This document shows, piece after piece, positions 24,939-32,526 of a stretch of 64,000 nt of DNA; positions within the stretch are counted from its first letter, which is position 1, and every line of letters begins with the position of its first letter. A program made the position numbers and the translations under genes. The DNA is taken from NCBI GenBank assembly GCA_044368415.1, contig JBIPLJ010000018.1, positions 1-64,000 of the forward strand. The letters are read 5' to 3'. The notes beneath the pieces are model-generated. The model saw only the letters and a program-made list of their open reading frames with translations. It did not search any database and was not told the origin of the DNA. The DNA is from UBA4615 sp044368415. Lineage in GTDB: Bacteria > Pseudomonadota > Gammaproteobacteria > Burkholderiales > Burkholderiaceae_E.

Positions 24939-25787
24939 ATGTCCGACAAGCCCAGCTACACCGTCACCGTCGCCGGCCTCGATGCGCAGCACCTGCGGCT
25001 GATCGAGGTCGTCTTCCGGCACATTCAGCACAACCGGTTCCTTTTCCGGCTGGACGAGGCCGACGAACATGAGTCGGCCGACGTGCTGATTGCCGGCATC
25101 GGCGATCCGGTGGGGCGAGAGGCACTCGAGCGGGCCCGGGCGCGGGGCCGACCCGCGGCGACCATCTCGGTCATCGGTCCCGATGGCTCGGGCGGCGGTC
25201 AGCATGCGATCGAGGTCGGCCAGTTGGTGCGCCAGCTGCTCCCGATCCTGAACCGGGTCGTCGAGCTCGAGGGCCTGGCGGGCGGGCCACGCCGAATGCG
25301 GGGCGCGACGCGCATCGGTCGGGCGCCGGACAGCGTGCTCCGCGGGGGCGAACCCGGCGAGGTCGGCGAGCGGCCGCGGGTGCTGCTGATCGATCGCGAC
25401 GAGTCCATCCGCAGGCAGCTCGCGGATGCGTTCGGCAGGATGGGCGTGGACATGGACACCGCCTCGAGCAGCGACGAGGCGCTCGAGCGGCTGGTGATGC
25501 GTCCAACCGACGTGGCGCTGCTCGACGGGGAGCTGCCGGGCGGCGAGGGCCTGCGGCTCGCACGCACCATCCGGCGGGAACCCGAATGGCGGGAGCTGCC
25601 GATCGTTGTCCTGAGCGAGCGCCGCACGCCGCTGGACGTGATCCGCGGTGCCTTCGCCGGCTGCAGCGCCTACCTCGCCAAGCCGGTCGAGTACCACGAC
25701 TTGCACCGCACGATCGTCCGCCAGCTCGGGCGTGTGCGCACGCCCGAACGCATCCCCTCGCAGCTGCGCTTCGCCGCGGCACGATGA
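24939..25787 (+). CDS. Tandem receiver-domain protein without output domain
   Basis: This 282-residue protein starts YTVTVAGLDAQHLRLIEVVF. Residues 6-112 look like a degenerate receiver fold (VLIAGIGD in place of the acceptor strand). A basic linker follows. Residues 147-265 are a full receiver with D152, phosphoacceptor D196 in VALLDGELPG and K248 in AYLAKPVEY. There is no DNA-binding or enzymatic output, so it probably signals by protein contact. No kinase is adjacent. The Shine-Dalgarno is poor; the start was chosen at the first ATG of the conserved-looking N-terminus. Confidence 0.75.
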   Translation: MSDKPSYTVTVAGLDAQHLRLIEVVFRHIQHNRFLFRLDEADEHESADVLIAGIGDPVGREALERARARGRPAATISVIGPDGSGGGQHAIEVGQLVRQLLPILNRVVELEGLAGGPRRMRGATRIGRAPDSVLRGGEPGEVGERPRVLLIDRDESIRRQLADAFGRMGVDMDTASSSDEALERLVMRPTDVALLDGELPGGEGLRLARTIRREPEWRELPIVVLSERRTPLDVIRGAFAGCSAYLAKPVEYHDLHRTIVRQLGRVRTPERIPSQLRFAAAR

Positions 25788-25804
25788 GCGCCGCCACGGC
25801 CGGC

Positions 25805-25833
25805 TTGCCAGCCCCCCATTGAGCCGATAGCAT
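25805..25833 (+). promoter_or_regulatory. Sigma-70 promoter of the CBS-domain gene
   Basis: TTGCCA at 25805-25810, a 17-base spacer and TAGCAT at 25828-25833 form a good promoter. It would start RNA about 20 bases before the ATG at 25860. Confidence 0.6.
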
Positions 25834-25859
25834 CGATCGGAACACACCGGGGGACGGCC

Positions 25860-26324
25860 ATGGAAGTCAGCGAGATCCTGAAGGTCAAGGGCACCACGCT
25901 GTACACCGTCGTGCCCGACACGATGCTGTCCGACGCGGTCATCGTGATGGCCGAGCACGACATCGGGTCATTGGTGGTGATGGATCGAGGCCGGCTCGCC
26001 GGCATGCTGACCTTCCGCGAAGTGATCCAGATCCTGGCCCGCCGTCAGCAGGAACATCGGACCGGGCCAACCCGGCCGGTCGCCGAGATCATCGTGCGCG
26101 ACGTGATGAATCCCTCGCCGACCATCGCATCGCCTTCGATGGACGTCAACGAGCTTCGCCGCCTCATGCTCGAGAACCGCCAGCGCTACCTGCCGGTGAT
26201 GGACGGCGAGGTGCTGCTCGGTGTGATCTCGTTCCACGACGTGGCCAAGGCGGTTCTCGAGGAGCAGGGCTTCGAGAACCGGATGCTCAAGGCCTACATC
26301 CGGGACTGGCCGGCCGAGGGCTGA
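25860..26324 (+). CDS. CBS-domain pair protein
   Basis: This 154-residue cytoplasmic protein consists of two CBS motifs: residues 10-60 (TLYTVVPDTMLSDAVIVMAE, then LVVMDRGRLAGMLTFREV) and 78-135 (VMNPSPTIASPSMDVNELRR, then LPVMDGEVLLGVISFHDV). Such stand-alone pairs bind adenosyl nucleotides and modulate partners; the ligand here is unknown. The gene has its own promoter (25805-25833). Confidence 0.92.
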   Translation: MEVSEILKVKGTTLYTVVPDTMLSDAVIVMAEHDIGSLVVMDRGRLAGMLTFREVIQILARRQQEHRTGPTRPVAEIIVRDVMNPSPTIASPSMDVNELRRLMLENRQRYLPVMDGEVLLGVISFHDVAKAVLEEQGFENRMLKAYIRDWPAEG

Positions 26325-26402
26325 GCGCCGCCTGAGGTGTCCCCACTACGCCCGAGTCGGCGCCGCCCGTGGGGTTCCGACCGGCGATGGTCCGTCGGTT
26401 GG

Positions 26403-26408
26403 TAGAAT
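26403..26408 (+). promoter_or_regulatory. TAGAAT -10-like hexamer close to the surE start
   Basis: TAGAAT ends 7 bases before the ATG of surE and no Shine-Dalgarno lies between. This is the arrangement expected for a leaderless mRNA. A -35 is not clear. Confidence 0.35.
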
Positions 26409-26415
26409 CGGCGCA

Positions 26416-27165
26416 ATGCGGATCCTCATCAGCAACGACGACGGCTACTTCGCCCCGGGCCTCGCGGCACTGGCCGAATCGCTCCGGGACATGGCCGAGA
26501 TCGTGGTGGTCGCACCCGAGCGCGACCGATCCGGCGCCTCCAACTCCCTCACGCTCGACCGGCCCCTGTCGGTCAGGACTGCGTCCACGGGCTACCTGTA
26601 CCTGAACGGCACGCCCACCGACTGCGTCCACGTTGCGGTCACTGGCCTGCTTGACGTCCGGCCCGACTTGGTGGTCTCGGGCATCAACGACGGCGCCAAC
26701 ATGGGCGACGACACGATCTACTCCGGCACCGTCGCCGCAGCGATGGAGGGCTTTCTGCTGGGTATCCCGGCGATCGCATTCTCGCTCGCGCACAGGGGGC
26801 ACGAGCACCTCGACAGCGCGGCTCGCGTGGCCCGCGACGTGGTGCGCCGCTTCGTCGACAGGCCTTACCCGTCGCCCGGGCCGGTGCTGCTCAACGTGAA
26901 CATACCGAACCTGCCTTACGATCGCATCGGCGGCATTGTGCCGACCCGGCTCGGCAAGCGGCACCACGCCGAGGAGGTGGTGCGCGCGACCAACCCGCGC
27001 GGCGAGACCGTGTACTGGATCGGTCCGGCCGGATCGGCGAAGGACGCCGGCCCGGGCACGGACTTCCATGCGGTCGCCGCCGGGCAGGTGTCGGTCACGC
27101 CGCTGCACATCGACCTCACCGCCGCCGCCCTGTCCGACGCGACCCGCCGATGGCTGACCGACTAG
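26416..27165 (+). CDS. surE: 5'/3'-nucleotidase SurE
   Basis: This divalent-metal nucleotidase dephosphorylates nucleoside monophosphates and is a survival protein. The 249-residue protein starts MRILISNDDGYFAPGL with metal ligands D8/D9. APERDRSGASNSLTL and LNGTPTDCVHVA follow, and SGINDGANMGDDTIYSGTVA carries further ligands. It overlaps pcm by 16 bp, the usual surE-pcm-nlpD arrangement. Confidence 0.96.
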   Translation: MRILISNDDGYFAPGLAALAESLRDMAEIVVVAPERDRSGASNSLTLDRPLSVRTASTGYLYLNGTPTDCVHVAVTGLLDVRPDLVVSGINDGANMGDDTIYSGTVAAAMEGFLLGIPAIAFSLAHRGHEHLDSAARVARDVVRRFVDRPYPSPGPVLLNVNIPNLPYDRIGGIVPTRLGKRHHAEEVVRATNPRGETVYWIGPAGSAKDAGPGTDFHAVAAGQVSVTPLHIDLTAAALSDATRRWLTD

Positions 27166-27845
27166 CCCGCGCTCCCGGGTCCGGCGGCCTGACGTCGGAC
27201 CGGGCTCGTGAGCACATGGTCCAGGGCCTGCGCACACTCGGAATCCGGCACGAGGTCGTCCTCGCGGCGATGTCCGCGGTGCCCCGCCACCTGTTCGTCG
27301 ACCAGGGCCTGGCCAGCCGGGCCTATGAGGACGTTGCGCTGCCGATCGGTCAGGGCCAGACGATCAGCAAGCCGAGCACGGTCGCCAAGATGATCGAGCT
27401 GCTCGTGCGCGAGCGCGATCCGAAGTCGCTCCGCACGGCCAAGGTGCTGGAGGTCGGCACGGGCTGCGGCTATCAGGCCGCCGTGCTCGCCCATGTCTTC
27501 GGCGAGGCCGTGTCGATCGAGCGCCTGCGCTGGCTGCACGAGGCCGCCCGCACGAACATCCGGCCGATGCGCATGCCCAACCTGCGCCTGACCTTCGGCG
27601 ACGGCCGGCAGGGTGTCGAGGTCGCGGCGCCGTACGACGCGATCATCGTCGCGGCGGCGGGCGAGGACATCCCGGACCCGTTACTGATGCAGATGAAGGT
27701 CGGCGGCACGCTGATCGCGCCGGTCGCGTCCACCGTCGGCGCCAGCCAGGCGCTGCACTTCGTCGAGCGTCCCGGCCGCGACGAGTGGACCTTGACGGTG
27801 CTCGACGCTGTACGATTTGTCCCGCTTCGCCGCGGCACCAGCTGA
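27150..27845 (+). CDS. pcm: Protein-L-isoaspartate O-methyltransferase
   Basis: This enzyme methylates isoaspartyl residues to start repair of aged proteins. The 231-residue protein shows PRHLFVDQGLASRAYEDVAL, PIGQGQTISKPS and SAM motif I VLEVGTGCGYQAAVLA, all diagnostic. The start overlaps the end of surE. It is followed 29 bp later by nlpD. Confidence 0.95.
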   Translation: MADRLARAPGSGGLTSDRAREHMVQGLRTLGIRHEVVLAAMSAVPRHLFVDQGLASRAYEDVALPIGQGQTISKPSTVAKMIELLVRERDPKSLRTAKVLEVGTGCGYQAAVLAHVFGEAVSIERLRWLHEAARTNIRPMRMPNLRLTFGDGRQGVEVAAPYDAIIVAAAGEDIPDPLLMQMKVGGTLIAPVASTVGASQALHFVERPGRDEWTLTVLDAVRFVPLRRGTS

Positions 27846-27874
27846 GCGCAGCCGCGATCACGTTCATTATCGAC

Positions 27875-28864
27875 ATGCCCCAACGCGCCTCCTGTCCGTT
27901 CGCCTATGTCCGAGCGCTGCTCGCAGCGGGGCTCGTGCTCGCCCTCGCGGCCTGCACGAGCGCGCCGCCCGCGCCGATCGTCGCGCGCACCCACTCCGGC
28001 GCCCGACCGGCTGCGCCCGCGGTACCGCCTGCCGCTCCTGTTGTTGCGCCGACGCCGGTACAGCCCTCGCTGGACGCGACCGTCCAGACCGCGCCGATCC
28101 GCAGCGGCTCGGTCGAGTCGCGCGGTATCGAGTCGCGTCCGCTCGAACCGCGTGCGCCCGCTGCGACATCCGGAGCCCTCGGCCCGGCGGTGACGCCCGG
28201 CACCGGCGCACCGCCTGCGACCGCCTCCGCGCTGCCGCCCAATACCCGCAGCACGCCGCGCGGCACCAAGCTGCCGTACTCAGAGAGCGCGCTGGCCGAC
28301 CTGCGCGCGGCCGATGCCGCGGCGCCGCCCGCCGCAGCGCCGGCCGCCTCGGCGCCGGCCCCCGCAGCTTCGGCGCCTGGCGTCACGCCCCCCGCGCCGG
28401 CGCCGGCAGCCCCCGCACCCTCGGGCGGGGCGGCTTTCACGGCACCCCCGGTCGTCGCTGCGCCGCCCCCGGGCGGCCCGGCACCGGCCGCGGACGGAGA
28501 CGGCGAATGGGCCTGGCCTTCGCCGGGCAAGGTCATGCAGTCGTTCTCCGAGTCCGGCAACAAGGGGGTGGTGCTGGGCGGCAAGGTCGGCGACCCGGTG
28601 GTCGCCGCGGCCGAAGGGCGCGTGATCTTCAGCGGCAACGGACCGCGCGGCTACGGCAACCTGGTCATCGTCAAGCACGCCAACGAGTTGCTGTCGGTCT
28701 ACGCGCACAACCGCACGCTGTCGGTCAAGGAGGGGCAGGCGGTCAAGCGTGGCCAGAAGATCGCGGAGCTCGGCGACTCGGGCACGGCGTCGCCGCGACT
28801 TCACTTCGAGATCCGGCAGCAGGGCAAGCCGGTCGATCCGACCCGGTTCCTGCCGAAGCGCTGA
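27875..28864 (+). CDS. nlpD: NlpD-like lipoprotein with degenerate M23 domain, no LysM
   Basis: The 329-residue lipoprotein has signal ALLAAGLVLALAAC with Cys27 lipidated. A long Pro/Ala-rich stretch (30-210) replaces the usual LysM module; no YxVxxGDTL motif is seen. The C-terminal LytM/M23 domain (about 215-329) has SGNKGVVLGGKVGDPVVAA, GRVIFSGNGPRGYGNLVIVK and RLHFEIRQQGKPVDPTRFLP, close to E. coli NlpD. The zinc ligands of active M23 peptidases are missing (no HxxxD; HxH reads RLH), so it should activate amidase AmiC rather than cut peptidoglycan itself. It follows pcm as usual, but rpoS does not follow it. Confidence 0.88.
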   Translation: MPQRASCPFAYVRALLAAGLVLALAACTSAPPAPIVARTHSGARPAAPAVPPAAPVVAPTPVQPSLDATVQTAPIRSGSVESRGIESRPLEPRAPAATSGALGPAVTPGTGAPPATASALPPNTRSTPRGTKLPYSESALADLRAADAAAPPAAAPAASAPAPAASAPGVTPPAPAPAAPAPSGGAAFTAPPVVAAPPPGGPAPAADGDGEWAWPSPGKVMQSFSESGNKGVVLGGKVGDPVVAAAEGRVIFSGNGPRGYGNLVIVKHANELLSVYAHNRTLSVKEGQAVKRGQKIAELGDSGTASPRLHFEIRQQGKPVDPTRFLPKR

Positions 28865-28874
28865 GGGCCGACAG

Positions 28875-29651
28875 ATGGTCCCGATCCTGGTCTTCGACAT
28901 CGAGACCGTGCCCGATGCCGCCGGGCTGCGTGCGGCCTGGGGCCTGGATGGCGACGATGACGTGGTCGTCGAGGCCGCGCTCGCGCGCCGCCGTGAGCAG
29001 ACCTCGGGCGCGAGCGACTTCCTGCCGCTGCACCTGCACAAGGTCATCGTCATCTCGATGCTGTTCCGCGACGCCGAAGGTCTGCGCGTGCGTTCGCTGG
29101 CTGGCGGGCCGGACGATGAGGGGAAACTGGTCCAAGGGTTCTTTCGCACCGTCGAGAAGTACACGCCGAACCTCGTCTCCTGGAACGGCGGGGGCTTCGA
29201 CCTGCAGGTGCTGCATTACCGTGGTTTGATCCACACGGTGCAGGCGCACCGCTACTGGGACCAGGGCGAGGATGACCGTGACTTCAAGTGGAACAGCTAC
29301 GTGTCGCGCTACCACTCGCGGCACACCGACCTGATGGACCTACTCGCGCTCTATAACGGCCGTGCCGCCGCACCGCTCGATCAGCTTGCCAAGATGTGCG
29401 GCTTCCCCGGCAAGCTCGGGATGGACGGCTCGCAGGTCTACGATGCCTGGCAGGCGGGCCTGCAAGACGAGATTCGCGACTACTGCGAGACCGACGTCGC
29501 GAACACCTGGCTGCTCTACAACCGCTTCCGGCTGATGCGTGGTTCGCTCACCGCCGACGAGTACGAGGCCGAAATGACCCTGACGCGCGAGACGCTCGGC
29601 GCGCTCGAGGGCGACCACTGGCCGGAATTCCTTGCGGCCTGGTCGACGTGA
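28875..29651 (+). CDS. PolB-type 3'-5' exonuclease domain protein
   Basis: This 258-residue DnaQ-like nuclease of the PolB exonuclease-2 type has VFDIETVPD (D8, E10), SWNGGGFDLQVLHYR (Exo II), and YCETDVANTWLLYNRF (Exo III aspartate). It has no polymerase domain. It presumably trims DNA or RNA 3' ends in the cytoplasm. It occupies the place where rpoS normally follows nlpD, and its stop overlaps the rlmD start (GTGA). Confidence 0.88.
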   Translation: MVPILVFDIETVPDAAGLRAAWGLDGDDDVVVEAALARRREQTSGASDFLPLHLHKVIVISMLFRDAEGLRVRSLAGGPDDEGKLVQGFFRTVEKYTPNLVSWNGGGFDLQVLHYRGLIHTVQAHRYWDQGEDDRDFKWNSYVSRYHSRHTDLMDLLALYNGRAAAPLDQLAKMCGFPGKLGMDGSQVYDAWQAGLQDEIRDYCETDVANTWLLYNRFRLMRGSLTADEYEAEMTLTRETLGALEGDHWPEFLAAWST

Positions 29652-30967
29652 GCGAACGGTACCGGATCGAATCCCTGGACCTCGAGGCGAACGGCGTCGC
29701 GCGCAGCGAAGGCAAGGTGACCTTCGTGCGCGGTGCGCTGCCCGGCGAGACGGTCACCGCGCGCATCGTGCGGCGCAAGCCGCGCTTTGACGTCGCCGAA
29801 GTCGAGACCATCGAGCGCGCGAGCGTGCTCCGCACGACACCGCGCTGCCCCAACTTCGGTGTCTGCGGCGGCTGCACCATGCAGCACGTCGAGACCCGCG
29901 CGCAGGTGTCGATCAAGCAGCGCGCGCTGGAGGACTCGCTGTGGCACCTCGGGCGCGTGCGCGCCGAGACGATGCTGCCGCCGATCGTGGGGCCGGCCTT
30001 CGGCTACCGATACCGCGCACGGCTGTCGGTGCGGCATGTCCCCAAGAAGGGCGGCGTGCTGGTGGGCTTCCACGAGCGCGGCTCGAGCTATGTCGCCGAC
30101 ATGCGCGAATGTCTGGTGCTGCCGCCCACCGTGTCGGCGCTCCTGGTGCCGCTGCGCGAGCTGGTCGGTGGCCTGTCGATCCGCGACCGCATGCCCCAGG
30201 TCGAGCTCGCCCAGGGCGAGACGGTGCTGGCGCTGGTCTTCCGGATCCTCGAGCCGCTGACCGACGCGGACGTCGCGCTGCTGCGTGCGTTCGGTGCCCG
30301 CCATGCGGTCGAGATGTGGCTGCAGCCCAAGGGGCCCGAGACCATCGAGCTGCTCTCGACGCCCGGCGGCGGCGGCGAGTCGGTGCTGCACTACTCGCTG
30401 CCGGAGTTCGGCGTCGTCCATCCGTTCCGGCCGACCGACTTCACCCAGGTCAACCACATGATCAACGCGACGCTGGTCGGTCGCGCGGTGCGCCTGCTCG
30501 ATCCGCAGCCGAACGAGCGGGTCGCGGACTTGTTCTGCGGACTTGGCAACTTCACGCTGCCGCTGGCCACTCGGGCCCGCGAGGTGGTCGGCATCGAGGG
30601 CAGCCGCGCGCTTGTCCAGCGGGCGCAGGCCAACGCCCAGGCCAACGGGCTCGAAGCGCGAACCGCGTTCGACGTCGCCAACCTCTTCGAGCTGACCCTA
30701 GAGCGCTGGCAGTCGCTCGGTGCCTTCGACCGGGTGCTGGTCGATCCGCCGCGCGAGGGCGCGCTCGCGGTGGCGCAGGCGCTGGCCCAGCCCGGCGTGC
30801 CGCGCCCGAAACGCATCGTCTACGTGTCATGTAATCCGGCCACGCTTGCCCGCGACGCCTCGATCCTGGTCAACGAGGGGGGCTGGCGGATCGGCGCCGC
30901 GGGCGTGGTGAACATGTTCCCGCACACCTCGCACGTCGAGTCGATGGCGGTATTCGAGTCCGACTGA
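29648..30967 (+). CDS. rlmD: 23S rRNA (uracil-1939-C5)-methyltransferase RlmD
   Basis: The GTG start overlaps the exonuclease stop. The 439-residue enzyme has an N-terminal TRAM domain (ESLDLEANGVARSEGKVTFV). The [4Fe-4S] cysteines are C67, C73, C76 and C155. The SAM-binding DLFCGLGNFTLPLA and the catalytic motif VSCNPATLARD follow. The Fe-S set and length fit RlmD rather than RlmC or TrmA. A strong terminator follows. Confidence 0.93.
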   Translation: MSERYRIESLDLEANGVARSEGKVTFVRGALPGETVTARIVRRKPRFDVAEVETIERASVLRTTPRCPNFGVCGGCTMQHVETRAQVSIKQRALEDSLWHLGRVRAETMLPPIVGPAFGYRYRARLSVRHVPKKGGVLVGFHERGSSYVADMRECLVLPPTVSALLVPLRELVGGLSIRDRMPQVELAQGETVLALVFRILEPLTDADVALLRAFGARHAVEMWLQPKGPETIELLSTPGGGGESVLHYSLPEFGVVHPFRPTDFTQVNHMINATLVGRAVRLLDPQPNERVADLFCGLGNFTLPLATRAREVVGIEGSRALVQRAQANAQANGLEARTAFDVANLFELTLERWQSLGAFDRVLVDPPREGALAVAQALAQPGVPRPKRIVYVSCNPATLARDASILVNEGGWRIGAAGVVNMFPHTSHVESMAVFESD

Positions 30968-30986
30968 GTCCGGCGCCCGCAAAGCA

Positions 30987-31012
30987 GAAAGCCGCCCCGA
31001 AAGGCGGCTTTC
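30987..31012. terminator. Bidirectional intrinsic terminator
   Basis: GAAAGCCGCC at 30987-30996 pairs perfectly with 31003-31012 around a 6-base loop. The A-rich and T-rich flanks let it work on both strands, ending rlmD on the plus strand and the Bax-inhibitor-like gene on the minus strand. Confidence 0.85.
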
Positions 31013-31045
31013 GCGCGTAGGGCCCGCAGGCCCGTGTTGATCCGA

Positions 31046-31753
31046 TCAGTCGCGATCGCCGCCGAAGATGCCGAGCATCGCCAGCAGGTTCGAAAACACG
31101 TTGTACACGCTCAGGTAAACCGACAGCGTCGCGGTGACGTAATTCGTCTCGCCGCCCTGCACGACCCGCTGCAGGTCGACCAGGATGAAGGCTGAAAAGA
31201 TGACGATCGCGATGGCCGAGATGGTCAGCGTCAACGCCGGCATCTGCAGGAAGATGTTGGCGACCGCCGCGAGGATCAGGACGAGCGCGCCGACGAAGAG
31301 GAAACGGCTCATTCCCGTGAAGTCGCGCTTGGACACCGTCGCAACCGTGGCCATCACGCCGAAGATCGCCGCCGTGCCACCGAACGCGGTCATGATGAGC
31401 TGAGCTCCGTTGGAGAAGCCGAGCACCGAGCCGACGAGCCGCGACAACATCAGGCCCATGAAAAACGTGAAACCGAGCAGCAGCGCAACACCGATGCCGC
31501 TGTTCTTGAACTTCTCGATCGCGAAGAAGAACCCGAAGGCGACGCCCATCATCACGGCAAAGCCGATCAGCGGGCTGCCGGCGAAGAACGAGATGCCGGT
31601 GGTCACGCCGATCCAGGCGCCGAGCACCGTCGGGACCATGGATAGGGCGAGCAGCAGGTAGGTGTTGCGGAGCACCCGGTTGCGCGCGACGGTGCCGAGC
31701 TCGCCGGTGCGGCCGTAGGGCATCGACGGGTTGGACTGGGTTTCGTAGGCCAT
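31046..31753 (-). CDS. Bax inhibitor-1/YccA family membrane protein
   Basis: This 235-residue inner-membrane protein has seven hydrophobic segments, including NTYLLLALSMVPTVLGAWIG, FFAGSPLIGFAVMMGVAFGF, LGFTFFMGLMLSRLVGSVLG, LFVGALVLILAAVANIFL and ISAIAIVIFSAFILVDLQRV. YNVFSNLLAMLGIFGGDRD is the conserved C-terminus. YccA-type members interact with and modulate FtsH, whose regulators hflK and hflC are also in this window. GGAG lies 7 bases before the start. Confidence 0.93.
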   Translation of the reverse strand: MAYETQSNPSMPYGRTGELGTVARNRVLRNTYLLLALSMVPTVLGAWIGVTTGISFFAGSPLIGFAVMMGVAFGFFFAIEKFKNSGIGVALLLGFTFFMGLMLSRLVGSVLGFSNGAQLIMTAFGGTAAIFGVMATVATVSKRDFTGMSRFLFVGALVLILAAVANIFLQMPALTLTISAIAIVIFSAFILVDLQRVVQGGETNYVTATLSVYLSVYNVFSNLLAMLGIFGGDRD

Positions 31754-31815
31754 CTGGACTCCGTGAAAAACGAGGGGCGGCGCGCGGGCTCGCGCGTGAA
31801 AATCCCGTGACTTCT

Positions 31816-31844
31816 ACTGTATGGGCTCTGGCTGTGGATTTCAA
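31816..31844 (-). promoter_or_regulatory. Sigma-70 promoter of the Bax-inhibitor-like gene
   Basis: On the minus strand, TTGAAA (31844-31839), a 17-base spacer and TACAGT (31821-31816) make a good promoter. It lies about 60 bases upstream of the start at 31753. Confidence 0.65.
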
Positions 31845-31950
31845 CCCGTACGCCAGCAAGGTCGTCGGGCGCCGGATCATGCGCGTCGGCTGCTCCGGGG
31901 CGGGTCGGTGCGCCTGCAAGAAGGGTCGGCGACGTGCCGCGGCTATGGCA

Positions 31951-31959
31951 TGCTAGAAT
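31951..31959 (+). promoter_or_regulatory. Extended -10 of ndk
   Basis: TGCTAGAAT fits an extended -10 element. It lies about 70 bases upstream of the ndk ATG, in the AT-richer part of the divergent region. No strong -35 is seen. Confidence 0.45.
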
Positions 31960-32028
31960 CGCAGGCTAGACTTCTGTCAAGCTACCTTCGCTAACCCTCT
32001 CATTTTCAAGAATATTCCCGGAGTGCAC

Positions 32029-32454
32029 ATGGCTGTAGAGCAGACTCTGTCGATCATCAAACCCGATGCCGTCGCCAAGAACGTCGTCGGTCAGATCTAC
32101 GCCCGATTCGAAGGCGCCGGTCTCAAGGTCATCGCCGCCCGAATGGCCCACCTCTCACGCGGCGAGGCCGAAGCCTTCTACGGTGTCCACCGCGAGCGCC
32201 CGTTCTTCAAGGACCTCGTCGACTTCATGGTCTCCGGGCCGGTGATGATCCAGGTCTTGGAGGGCGACAATGCCATCCAGAAGAACCGCGACCTGATGGG
32301 CGCCACCGATCCCAAGAAGGCCGCCGCGGGCACGATCCGCGCCGACTTCGCCGACAGCATCGATGCGAACGCGGTACACGGCTCCGACGGTCCCGATACC
32401 GCGCGTGGCGAGATCGGGTTCTTTTTTTCGGGGATGAACGTCTACAGCCGTTGA
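32029..32454 (+). CDS. ndk: Nucleoside diphosphate kinase
   Basis: This enzyme balances NTP and dNTP pools by ping-pong phosphotransfer. The 141-residue protein starts MAVEQTLSIIKPDAVAKN and has the active-site histidine H117 in NAVHGSDGP. FYGVHRERPFFKDLVDFM is also diagnostic. The start is set by GGAG 6 bases upstream of ATG 32029; the GTG at 32023 is less likely. It opens the conserved block that runs to rlmB. Confidence 0.97.
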   Translation: MAVEQTLSIIKPDAVAKNVVGQIYARFEGAGLKVIAARMAHLSRGEAEAFYGVHRERPFFKDLVDFMVSGPVMIQVLEGDNAIQKNRDLMGATDPKKAAAGTIRADFADSIDANAVHGSDGPDTARGEIGFFFSGMNVYSR

Positions 32455-32526
32455 TCGCGGCCCGCCCGCAGCCGCGGGCGCCGCGCGCCGGGTCCCCGGG
32501 GCGCGGAGCAGGGCAGTAGAGGCACC

